Part shown: positions 1 to 6,024 of the stretch, one piece after another
Layout of the letters: each line of letters starts with the position of its first letter
Position numbering within the stretch: the stretch's first letter is position 1
Source: Planctomyces sp.
GTDB lineage: Bacteria > Planctomycetota > Planctomycetia > Planctomycetales > Planctomycetaceae
NCBI GenBank assembly: GCA_005809115.1
Contig: SYLK01000251.1
Span: forward strand, 1 to 6,526
Reading direction: 5' to 3'
Length of the DNA stretch: 6,526 bases
Position numbers and translations under genes: made by a program
The notes under the pieces: model-generated
The model's database searches: none
Told to the model about the DNA's origin: nothing
Seen by the model: only the letters and a program-made list of their open reading frames with translations

Positions 1-15
1 GCGGCGGCGGCGGCC
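1..15. repeat. Short GCG trinucleotide run at the window edge
   Basis: Four GCG triplets followed by GCC lie just beyond the fabI stop codon. On the plus strand this could be the alanine-, arginine- or glycine-rich end of a convergent gene; one frame reads four Arg codons and reaches a stop at 35-37. It could equally be simple intergenic repeat. The window edge prevents a decision. Confidence 0.4.
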
Positions 16-19
16 AGGA

Positions 20-847
20 TCAGACGGCAGCGACTGATCCCTTCGCAAAATCTGCTGGAGGGGCTCCCATCGTGCTGAATCCACAGTCGACGTGCAGAAC
101 TTCCCCGGTGATGCCACTGGCCAGATCGCTCAGCAGAAACAGTCCGGCCTTGCCCACTTCATCCGCCGTGATATTGCGGCGGAGTGGCGCCACGCCTTCA
201 TACAGATCGCGCATCTGCTTGAAGTCACCCACGCCCATGGCGCTGATCGTCCGCACGGGTCCGGCGCTGATCGCATTCACGCGCACGCCGTCCGGCCCCA
301 GTTCACTGGCCAGATATCGGACACCGCATTCCAGCGCGGCTTTACAGATCCCCATCAGATTGTATCCGGGAATCACCTCTTCTCCGCCAAAATAGGTCAG
401 CGTCAGCAGACTGGCCGAGTCGCTGAGGATCTGCTGCTTCTTCGCAGCTCCCGCAACCGCCAGCAGACTGTAGGCACTGATCTCCATGGCCAGTCCAAAT
501 CCCTTCCGACTGCAGGCATATGTTGGTCCCGTCAGGTCGTCCGGCGGAGCAAACGCCACGCTGTGCACGAGGAAGTCAATCCTGCCAAATGTCTCGCCGG
601 CGCGTGTCATCACGGCCTCAATGTGTGAGTCGTTGCAGACGTCACACGGCATCAGGAATTTTGCGCCCAGCGGTTCGACCAGTTTTGCTACCTTGTTCTG
701 ATTCTTCGGGCGGTCACCCGTATCCGGCAGGTGCGTGAAGCCGATTTCTGCGCCCTCACGATGCAGCCATTCCGTGATCGCCCAGGCGATCGAACGATCA
801 TTGGCAATCCCCAGAACCAGACCCTTCCTGCCGCTCATCAGTCCCAT
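20..847 (-). CDS. fabI: Enoyl-[acyl-carrier-protein] reductase (NADH-type FabI)
   Basis: This is the cytosolic short-chain dehydrogenase/reductase that reduces trans-2-enoyl-ACP to acyl-ACP, the last step of each type II fatty-acid elongation cycle. With the chosen start the protein has 275 residues (E. coli FabI has 262) and aligns over its whole length. The N-terminus MGLMSGRKGL matches E. coli MGFLSGKRIL. The nucleotide-binding turn GIANDRSIA is at 13-21 and CDV at 68-70. The catalytic set is Tyr152, Tyr162 and Lys169 in YNLMGICK, followed by NAISAGPVRT at 191-200 and GITGEVLHVD at 245-254. Ala98 sits where E. coli has Gly93 in the triclosan pocket; alanine there is natural in several other FabI proteins. 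A few residues are inserted after the second strand (around 41-50). The frame stays open up to 970, but the upstream part has no FabI homology. ATGs at 850 and 838 are alternatives; AAGG at 857-860 is a modest ribosome-binding site. The function is secure. Confidence 0.96.
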   Translation of the reverse strand: MGLMSGRKGLVLGIANDRSIAWAITEWLHREGAEIGFTHLPDTGDRPKNQNKVAKLVEPLGAKFLMPCDVCNDSHIEAVMTRAGETFGRIDFLVHSVAFAPPDDLTGPTYACSRKGFGLAMEISAYSLLAVAGAAKKQQILSDSASLLTLTYFGGEEVIPGYNLMGICKAALECGVRYLASELGPDGVRVNAISAGPVRTISAMGVGDFKQMRDLYEGVAPLRRNITADEVGKAGLFLLSDLASGITGEVLHVDCGFSTMGAPPADFAKGSVAAV

Positions 848-994
848 CATGCCCCGCCTTAGTTCAGTCGAAATGCCGTCGTCCGCCGACCACGGCCGAG
901 TGCCGTACAACGCCGGGACGGATCTTACAGGCACTTGCCTTTCCGGGGAAGGAACCCGCCCCGCGAACACGCCCCGAGCTGACAGTCATGCGCT
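848..994 (-). other. Gap between the uncharacterised gene and fabI
   Basis: These 147 nt separate the stop of the upstream gene from the fabI start. The only -10-like hexamer I see on the minus strand is TAAGAT (927 to 922), and it lacks a convincing -35. There is a small inverted repeat, AGGC-ACTT-GCCT (929-940), with no T-run, so no terminator is indicated. fabI may have its own weak promoter here or be read through from upstream. Confidence 0.3.
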
Positions 995-2911
995 TCAAAA
1001 GCTGCGCAGCGTCGTTTTCCCGGACAACTGCTGCTGATTTCGGATGTCCATGCGGGTCACCTTCCATTTTCCCCCGCGAGGCTCGACAAAAAAATCCGCG
1101 GCGAACTGATTGCTGCGCTCGTGAATGTGCCCCCAGTGCTCCACGGTGCCGGTGACAGTCCAGTCCGCCGTGATCTGAAATCCGGGCCACTCCGGACCGT
1201 CCGGCACTCGGGCCGCCCGCGACGTCTGGCCATGCCGGACCGAGCTGACTCGGGCGACGGCTCCGCCCTGTTCGCGAATCTCAAGGCTCTGTCGCAGCTG
1301 CAGGTAAAGCTCTTCCAGCAATGGACCGTCGACGGTCGTCTCCAGCACCTCATAGATGCGATTCTCGCTGCCAAAATCCAGCGCGCGGTACGTTCCCTGA
1401 TGCAGACGTCGGAAGATTTCCACGGCTTCCTCGTTCGAGATCTCAGGCGGCTTCCGCCACGGATGTGCCATCGTCACCGGCGTCCATGCCGCTGACACTC
1501 CAGCCAGCAGCAGCAGCGCCACGATCAGAATCGACTTCCGGCGGTGGTGCGACAGGATCCCGAAGGCGCCCGCGACCAGAGTCAGGACCAGAGCAGCCAC
1601 CGGAATCTGCAGGACCGGCTTTGCGGCGACCACGGCATCAACGGCAACGATCGGTGCCGGCAGCCGTTCCGGAGGACAGGTCCACGAAAAGACATTCATC
1701 GGCCCCTTGTTGAATTTCGAAAACTCGAACCGCTCCATCTGGTCGGAATGGGCGATCACCACGGATTGGATCTTGCCAATGGCCGCATGAAACCTGTCCC
1801 AGGTCAGTGTCGCTTCGCGAACCGTGTCTTCACTCGGCCGATACGTCAGAATCACCCCCACGCGACCACTCGCCAGACTGATTCGGCGAGGTTCCGCGCG
1901 GCCGGCGAAGTCCTTCAGATCGAGCGCATAAAAGTCAACTCGGGAAACCTCCGCCGCGATCGGATTTCCGTTGATCGTGGTGGGGTTCCTGTCCTTCAGC
2001 CAGCCCCGAATTTCCTCCCGCACCGCGTCCTGTTCCTCAATTTCCAGAAACGAGGGATCCCGGCTCCTCACCGGAATAACCGTCTTCAGACTCGCCAGAG
2101 GGATCAGGACCTCATGCCGGATCTCCGCCGGTTCGATGTAGATGAACGAGTAGATACTGCTGTAACTCGTAATTCCCAGCGTCGCTTCCCGCTGCTTCTC
2201 GAACCATTTCTCCCAGTCCTCTTCGCTGGCCGAATCACCCAGCGGCACACTGTCCCAGTCAAACCGCAGTGTCACCGTGGCACCCGCTTTCAGTCCGTCG
2301 GAATACGTCAGGTCGGTGCCCGTCTGATGTACGGACAACTGCATCTCGCTGGGAAAGATGAAATTGGGATCCGAGATGTCCTGCTGCATCGTCAGATACT
2401 CGGGTGGTTCCGCAAACGGAAATTCCAGCTCGTATGTTGCCGTGTGCAGCATGAGTTCGCTGACGGGAATGCCCTCCGGCGGAATCTTAAACGGCTTCAC
2501 GTCCGTGACCGAGCCGGGATACGTCTCCCCGGCGGCATTTCGCAGCGTCACTTTCTCCAGCAGAAACGCTCCATGCTGCTGCAGTCCCCGCTCCAGATCA
2601 GCCGGCGAAATTACGTCCTGCTCGTCAGGGGTCAGATCCTGAAACAGCATCAGGTCTTCGGCATACAGCTGAATTCGCACGATCGCCCGAGTTTGCGCGA
2701 CAAACACGCTGGTCTCGGTGACCGAAATCGGGTGCGCTGCCGTGACTGGCAGCCCGGCGATGCTCAGCATTAGACAGATCAGCGCGCCAACCCCCAGCCG
2801 CCATGCGGCAGGCGCTCTGACCAGGACCGCGCCGGAGTCACGGCTGGCAGCGCCATACTGGTTGCGGCACAGTCCCGGAAGCTGTGCCGCGGAACGTTCG
2901 CGGGAATACAT
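995..2911 (-). CDS. Uncharacterised exported protein, two extracytoplasmic domains around a TM hairpin
   Basis: I do not recognise a named family. With the ATG at 2911 the protein has 638 residues. Residues 37-61 form a hydrophobic signal-like segment ending PVTAAHP, after an unusually long N-region of about 36 residues. Residues 60-430 are a hydrophilic mixed alpha/beta region with many acidic residues. Two hydrophobic helices (about 431-452 and 461-476) flank a basic loop, HHRRKS, which should be cytoplasmic. The second helix runs into PVTMAHP (478-484), and a C-terminal domain of about 150 residues follows. Its end, with strands around WTVTGTVEHWGH and GGKWKVTRMDI, looks NTF2-like to me, which is inference only. 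The predicted layout is a periplasmic domain, a membrane hairpin, then a second periplasmic domain. ATGs at 2956 and 3061 are alternatives; the latter would overlap the phyH end by 38 nt, and the extra N-terminal sequence looks non-coding. No clear ribosome-binding site is seen. HupE/UreJ-type proteins can also begin with AHP after the signal, but the multi-helix core of that family is absent. Confidence 0.75.
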   Translation of the reverse strand: MYSRERSAAQLPGLCRNQYGAASRDSGAVLVRAPAAWRLGVGALICLMLSIAGLPVTAAHPISVTETSVFVAQTRAIVRIQLYAEDLMLFQDLTPDEQDVISPADLERGLQQHGAFLLEKVTLRNAAGETYPGSVTDVKPFKIPPEGIPVSELMLHTATYELEFPFAEPPEYLTMQQDISDPNFIFPSEMQLSVHQTGTDLTYSDGLKAGATVTLRFDWDSVPLGDSASEEDWEKWFEKQREATLGITSYSSIYSFIYIEPAEIRHEVLIPLASLKTVIPVRSRDPSFLEIEEQDAVREEIRGWLKDRNPTTINGNPIAAEVSRVDFYALDLKDFAGRAEPRRISLASGRVGVILTYRPSEDTVREATLTWDRFHAAIGKIQSVVIAHSDQMERFEFSKFNKGPMNVFSWTCPPERLPAPIVAVDAVVAAKPVLQIPVAALVLTLVAGAFGILSHHRRKSILIVALLLLAGVSAAWTPVTMAHPWRKPPEISNEEAVEIFRRLHQGTYRALDFGSENRIYEVLETTVDGPLLEELYLQLRQSLEIREQGGAVARVSSVRHGQTSRAARVPDGPEWPGFQITADWTVTGTVEHWGHIHERSNQFAADFFVEPRGGKWKVTRMDIRNQQQLSGKTTLRSF

Positions 2912-3023
2912 GGAGGGCCAGGCTTCCGCCAGACGGCCGCGACTGAAAACGTGCATGTTTTTACCGGCTCCGCAGCCGCGGTGCCCACCCGAAACAACCA
3001 GTAACACCGGCCTCGCCGAGACT
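2912..3023 (-). other. Gap between phyH-like gene and uncharacterised gene
   Basis: This 112-nt gap contains an imperfect inverted repeat (2963-2982, arms ACCGGCT and AGCCGCGGT with a 2-nt bulge). Read on the minus strand it is followed by A residues rather than T residues, so it is not a standard terminator for this transcript. It may simply be RNA structure upstream of the next start. Part of the gap is open in the frame of the downstream gene, so a longer N-terminus there cannot be excluded. Confidence 0.25.
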
Positions 3024-3965
3024 CTATCGCACGTGCCACGGCACATCCAGCGGTTTGGCACCGTTCAGTTCACCATATCCGGCTCCGGTTGTCCCCGGAG
3101 GGTTCGGTCCCACATACCGAGGATCAATCGGATCCGAGGCGGGTTGCCAGCGCACGTCGCTGGACAGGCGCGCACGGCCAATCGGGGAATGATTGTCGAG
3201 CGATCCGTGAAGAATCGTCATGCCGAAAATCAGCACGTCACCCGGCTGAAACGCGGTTGTCAGCAGCCGCGACTTTCGCTCCCGCGCCAGTTCAATCGCA
3301 CTGCTCGTGATCGATACCTGGCCCGAACCAGGCGACGAGTAGTCAATCTGCAATACCGGATCAATCAGATCGCGAAAGTGGTGAGAACCTTCAACGACAA
3401 CCAGCGGCCCCTCACACGCCGCAATCGCGCCGATCGCTGTCCAGACGGTATAAATGCGACTCGATCCACGGGCGAAGAACGGAAAATCGTAATGCAGGTT
3501 TGTGGCGCGTCCTGGTACACTGGGCCGCAGAAAGATGTAGTCCTGCGCCCGTGCCGGCTCACCCAGCACCGTGTCCATCACTTGCTGAATCGCCACCCCG
3601 TGACTCACGCGACGCAGGGCCGGTCCTTCACTGACCGACTGCCAGAACTTGCCCAGATCAGCGACCATTTCCCGGCGCCGACTGGTCCCCGTCGCGATCC
3701 CCTCGACCACCGGCTGACGAATCTCACCCACCTCCGCCAGCCGTCCAAAAACCTCCTCCCGCGCCGCCCGCACCAGATCCTCGGCCGTGATCCGACGCAG
3801 CAACAGGTAGCCGTCCTCCTCCAGCCGCTGCCTCAGCACGTCTCCCTGCGCACGATCAAACGCAGTCTCACGCAGTTCACCCAGCAGGTCCTGGGGGATG
3901 ACCTGGCCCTGGACACGACACTCAGTGCGATCAAGACCAGAGGGACACGGCGGAGCTTCAGTCAT
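3024..3965 (-). CDS. Phytanoyl-CoA dioxygenase (PhyH) family Fe(II)/2-oxoglutarate oxygenase
   Basis: This is a predicted cytosolic non-haem iron oxygenase that couples 2-oxoglutarate decarboxylation to hydroxylation of an unknown small molecule. The 313-residue length is normal for the family. The iron-binding facial triad is visible: His158 and Asp160 in NLHYDFPFF and His253 in TILHGSLDN. Arg264 lies 11 residues after the distal histidine, the same spacing as the 2-oxoglutarate-binding arginine in human PHYH. Also typical are YIFLRP at 143-148, GPLVVVEGSHHF at 186-197 and FQPGDVLIF at 239-247. The frame is open back to an ATG at 4076, with another ATG at 4016. I chose 3965 because homology begins after it and because the predicted transcription start near 4081 would leave almost no leader for the 4076 start. 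No good ribosome-binding site is visible. The family covers many substrates, so the substrate cannot be named; being first in a run with a membrane protein and FabI does not settle it. Confidence 0.9.
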   Translation of the reverse strand: MTEAPPCPSGLDRTECRVQGQVIPQDLLGELRETAFDRAQGDVLRQRLEEDGYLLLRRITAEDLVRAAREEVFGRLAEVGEIRQPVVEGIATGTSRRREMVADLGKFWQSVSEGPALRRVSHGVAIQQVMDTVLGEPARAQDYIFLRPSVPGRATNLHYDFPFFARGSSRIYTVWTAIGAIAACEGPLVVVEGSHHFRDLIDPVLQIDYSSPGSGQVSITSSAIELARERKSRLLTTAFQPGDVLIFGMTILHGSLDNHSPIGRARLSSDVRWQPASDPIDPRYVGPNPPGTTGAGYGELNGAKPLDVPWHVR

Positions 3966-4087
3966 TGCCGGAAACCTGAACAGGTGCAGAAGGAATTGAG
4001 AAATGGACAGGTGCATCAGGCCAAACAGACAAGGCGCACACCGGACGAGCCAGCAAACGGAATTCAGCTGAAGCATCCGCCGCCGCG

Positions 4088-4116
4088 ATTTTATCGACGG
4101 GATCCTGTGATGTCAC
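4088..4116 (-). promoter_or_regulatory. Sigma-70-type promoter reading towards the phyH-like gene
   Basis: On the minus strand, GTGACA (4116 to 4111; five of six match TTGACA) and TAAAAT (4093 to 4088; five of six match TATAAT) are separated by exactly 17 nt. Transcription would begin near 4081, giving a leader of about 115 nt before the ATG at 3965. The match is seen directly; activity is inferred, since planctomycete promoters are not always of this type. Confidence 0.5.
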
Positions 4117-4125
4117 GAAGATCAC
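4107..4125. promoter_or_regulatory. Operator-like inverted repeat over the -35 box
   Basis: GTGAT (4107-4111) and ATCAC (4121-4125) form an inverted repeat around a 9-nt spacer. A tighter inverted repeat, GTGA-TG-TCAC (4107-4116), is nested inside, and TCACGA occurs twice, 9 bp apart (4113 and 4122). All overlap or adjoin the -35 hexamer of the leftward promoter, a position suited to a repressor. The half-site resembles CRP/FNR-type TGTGA...TCACA, but the spacing does not fit the standard form. Confidence 0.3.
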
Positions 4126-4164
4126 GACACTGTGCTGTTTTTCCGAAGAGGAAGATCGCGACCG

Positions 4165-4202
4165 GGCCGCCATTCACGCAGCAGGCCGCCATTCGCGCAG
4201 CA
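4165..4202. repeat. 19-bp tandem repeat, two copies
   Basis: The unit GGCCGCCATTCACGCAGCA (4165-4183) is followed directly by a second copy (4184-4202) that differs at one base (A to G). A few bases on, GGCCGACC is itself repeated in tandem (4213-4228). The stretch lies in the middle of the divergent intergenic region. Confidence 0.8.
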
Positions 4203-4248
4203 GATGTTGCCTGGCCGACCGGCCGACCGGAAAAATGGGCGTTCATTC

Positions 4249-4277
4249 TTGTCCGAAGCCCTCGTAGACGAGATCAT
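4249..4277 (+). promoter_or_regulatory. Weak promoter candidate for the first DUF1501 gene
   Basis: TTGTCC (4249-4254) and GATCAT (4272-4277) lie 17 nt apart, each matching four of six consensus bases. The implied start is about 70 nt before the ATG at 4352. In a region of this base composition such a match can arise by chance. Confidence 0.2.
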
Positions 4278-4351
4278 GCAGGCTGGCGACCAGACTCTGA
4301 CTGAACTACCGACTGAACTCAGGACAAATCCCCGGGAAGAGAGTTTCCGCG

Positions 4352-5875
4352 ATGCTGAGACTGACCGGATCGACCACGCGTCTGTGCGATGGCATCAGAC
4401 GCCGGGACCTGCTGCAGCTCGGGTCGCTGGCAGCGCTCGGTCTGGGAGTTCCCGACTGGATGCGTCTTCGCGCGGCACAGTACGCCGGGGTCATTCAGAC
4501 TGGCCGCCGCTTCGGTCAGGCGAAAGCCTGCATTCTGGTATTTCTCTCCGGCTCGCCGCCGCAGCATGAAACGTTTGATCCGAAACCTGATGCTCCAGCG
4601 GAAATTCAGGGGGAAATGCAGGCCATCCAGAGCAATGTCTCGGGGTTGAACATCTGCGAACGGTTGCCGCGGCATGCTCAGATCATGGATCGTGTGACCG
4701 TGGTCCGATCCATGACTCACCCGTTTCCGGAACATGGCGTGGGGTACGTGACGTCCACGATGCCGCTCACAAATGCAGAACTGAATTCACTGCCTCGTGA
4801 TCCGCGGCAGCGGCCCTATATCGGGTCCATCGTGGGTTATCTGAACCGACGGGGGGCGAGCGAGACGACCACGGCAATTCCGGACAACATCGGTTTGCCC
4901 TGGCTGTTCGGTGCGAAATCTGACAAGTACGGGCGAGGCACGAAGCGACTTTCGGGTCCCTATGCCTCATTTCTGGGACAGGCGTTCGACCCCGTCTGGA
5001 CCGATTTCGAAGGGCGTGGAACACGCGTCGTTCCGAAACTCGACGCCGCGACTCAGACCGAAGACGTGCTGGACCCGTTCGCCGGTATCACGGCCGACGG
5101 CCGATTCAGCGTCGGTGCCGACAGCCGTCCCCCACACGACATCACGGCGAATCGGCTGACGTCGCGCCGTGCACTGCTGGATCAGTTCAGCCGCGCCCGC
5201 GGTCTGCTGGATTCGCAGCCGGAAGTCGACCTGTATGACCGCCATCAGCAACTCGCCTGGTCGCTGATGACCAGCAGTCGAATGGCGGATGCGCTGGATG
5301 TCCAGCGTGAACCACCCCATGTCCGTGAGAGGTTCGGGATGACGCTGTTCGGTCAGTCCCTGCTGGCGGCGCGGCGACTGATTGAAGCCGGCGGAAAATT
5401 TGTCTCCGTTTTCTGGGATCCGTTCGGACCGTTTGGCGGCTCGTGCTGGGACACACATGCGAACCATTTTCCACGGCTGAAGGAGTATCTGCTGCCGGTC
5501 TGCGATCAGGCCTTTCCGGCGCTGATTCTCGATCTGGACGAACGGGGACTGCTGGACGAAACGGCGGTGCTGTGTATCAGTGAGCACGGCCGTACTCCGA
5601 GAATCGATTCGGGGCCAAAGGGCGCTGCACGGCATCACTGGTCCAGCGCGTACTCGGCCGTGTACGCGGGCGGAGGATTCGCCCGCGGCCGTGTGGTCGG
5701 GCAGACTGATGCCATCGGAGGCGATGTGGTCAGCACCCCCGTTTCACCCAAAGATATTCTGGCAACGACATATCACCTTCTGGGGATCTCCCCGGATACC
5801 ATGATCTCAGATCAGACCGGGCGCCCGCACTCCATTGTCGGCGACGGTTGCGTCCGGCACGAACTGCTGGGATGA
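4352..5875 (+). CDS. DUF1501 family protein with Tat leader
   Basis: The product has 507 residues and is complete. DUF1501 proteins are exported, of unknown function, and belong to the alkaline-phosphatase/sulfatase superfamily fold. The leader has RRRDLLQ at 16-22 followed by a hydrophobic run (LGSLAALGLG), a twin-arginine export signal. Family motifs in order are LVFLSGSPPQHETFDPKPDA at 62-81, QRPYIGSIVGYL at 153-164, WDTHANHF at 366-373, SEHGRTP at 410-416, RHHW at 427-430, AGGGFARGRVVGQTD at 439-453, and SPKDILATTYHLLGISP at 465-481. The start at 4352 has GGAAGAGAG about 8 nt upstream. Two motifs differ from the forms I know best: GSPPQ for GGPSQ/H, and RHHW for RDHW. A weaker homologue follows after 149 nt in the same direction, so the two may be co-transcribed. 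DUF1501 genes often sit beside DUF1549/DUF1553 cytochrome-type genes in planctomycetes; none is visible here. Family assignment is firm, substrate unknown. Confidence 0.93.
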   Translation: MLRLTGSTTRLCDGIRRRDLLQLGSLAALGLGVPDWMRLRAAQYAGVIQTGRRFGQAKACILVFLSGSPPQHETFDPKPDAPAEIQGEMQAIQSNVSGLNICERLPRHAQIMDRVTVVRSMTHPFPEHGVGYVTSTMPLTNAELNSLPRDPRQRPYIGSIVGYLNRRGASETTTAIPDNIGLPWLFGAKSDKYGRGTKRLSGPYASFLGQAFDPVWTDFEGRGTRVVPKLDAATQTEDVLDPFAGITADGRFSVGADSRPPHDITANRLTSRRALLDQFSRARGLLDSQPEVDLYDRHQQLAWSLMTSSRMADALDVQREPPHVRERFGMTLFGQSLLAARRLIEAGGKFVSVFWDPFGPFGGSCWDTHANHFPRLKEYLLPVCDQAFPALILDLDERGLLDETAVLCISEHGRTPRIDSGPKGAARHHWSSAYSAVYAGGGFARGRVVGQTDAIGGDVVSTPVSPKDILATTYHLLGISPDTMISDQTGRPHSIVGDGCVRHELLG

Positions 5876-6024
5876 CGAAAACAGAGCACGTCGCGGGATG
5901 AGTCCCCGGCGTCCCGCTCTGCAGACATTGTTGCCCGCCCGAGACTGATTTGCCCGCCCGAGACTGATTTGCCCGCCCGAGACTGAGTGAACTGAAACGA
6001 AATCTTTGAGGTTGTACAGTCGCA
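5876..6024 (+). other. Spacer between the two DUF1501 genes
   Basis: These 149 nt hold the three-copy 19-bp repeat described separately. A small imperfect hairpin (5892-5911, GGGA-TGAG-TCCC core plus CGC/GCG) has no T-run and is a poor terminator candidate. I see no convincing promoter for the downstream gene, which is compatible with read-through from the first. Confidence 0.5.
5931..5986. repeat. 19-bp tandem repeat, three copies
   Basis: The unit TTGCCCGCCCGAGACTGAT occurs at 5931-5949 and 5950-5968, with a third copy lacking only its last base at 5969-5986. The copies are otherwise identical. Each ends in TGA, and because 19 is not a multiple of three the stops (5946, 5965, 5984) fall in all three forward frames. 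It lies entirely between the two DUF1501 genes. Confidence 0.95.

Larger units (their letters stand above)
3966..4351. other. Divergent intergenic region between phyH-like and first DUF1501 gene
   Basis: This 386-nt stretch separates two divergently read genes. It contains a promoter for the minus-strand gene with an overlapping inverted repeat, a two-copy 19-bp tandem repeat and a weaker plus-strand promoter candidate, all listed separately. It also has two direct copies of ACAGGTGCA (3980-3988 and 4007-4015), 27 bp apart, and a CCTG-AA-CAGG inverted repeat (3975-3984) just ahead of the phyH start. The hypothetical peptides encoded here have no protein-like character, so I call no gene. Confidence 0.6.

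Noticed and set aside
1001..1010. GCTGCGCAGC palindrome near the end of the uncharacterised gene
   Set aside because: It lies inside the last codons, leaves no realistic loop for a hairpin and is common in GC-rich coding sequence.
1544..2773. Plus-strand open frame (about 409 codons) opposite the uncharacterised exported protein
   Set aside because: The composition is Arg/His/Gln-rich and low in complexity, while the minus-strand product has a signal segment, membrane helices and plausible domains.
2718..4304. Long plus-strand open frame (about 528 codons) opposite the PhyH-like gene
   Set aside because: Its product is rich in Arg, Pro, His and Gln with no recognisable motif, and it lies antisense to a gene with an intact iron-binding triad. 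It is a by-product of high-GC codon use.
861..4319. CGACTGAACT shared upstream of fabI (861-870, minus) and the first DUF1501 gene (4310-4319)
   Set aside because: Distances to the start codons differ (about 13 against 32 nt), and repeated 10-mers are expected by chance in a window of this size.
4967..5638. Minus-strand open frame (about 223 codons) inside the first DUF1501 gene
   Set aside because: It is antisense to conserved DUF1501 motifs and shows no features of its own.
5892..5911. Hairpin after the first DUF1501 gene as a terminator
   Set aside because: The stem is short and bulged and is not followed by a T-run.
5931..5986. Tandem repeat as a CRISPR array
   Set aside because: The 19-bp units are contiguous with no unique spacers between them, and no cas gene is present.
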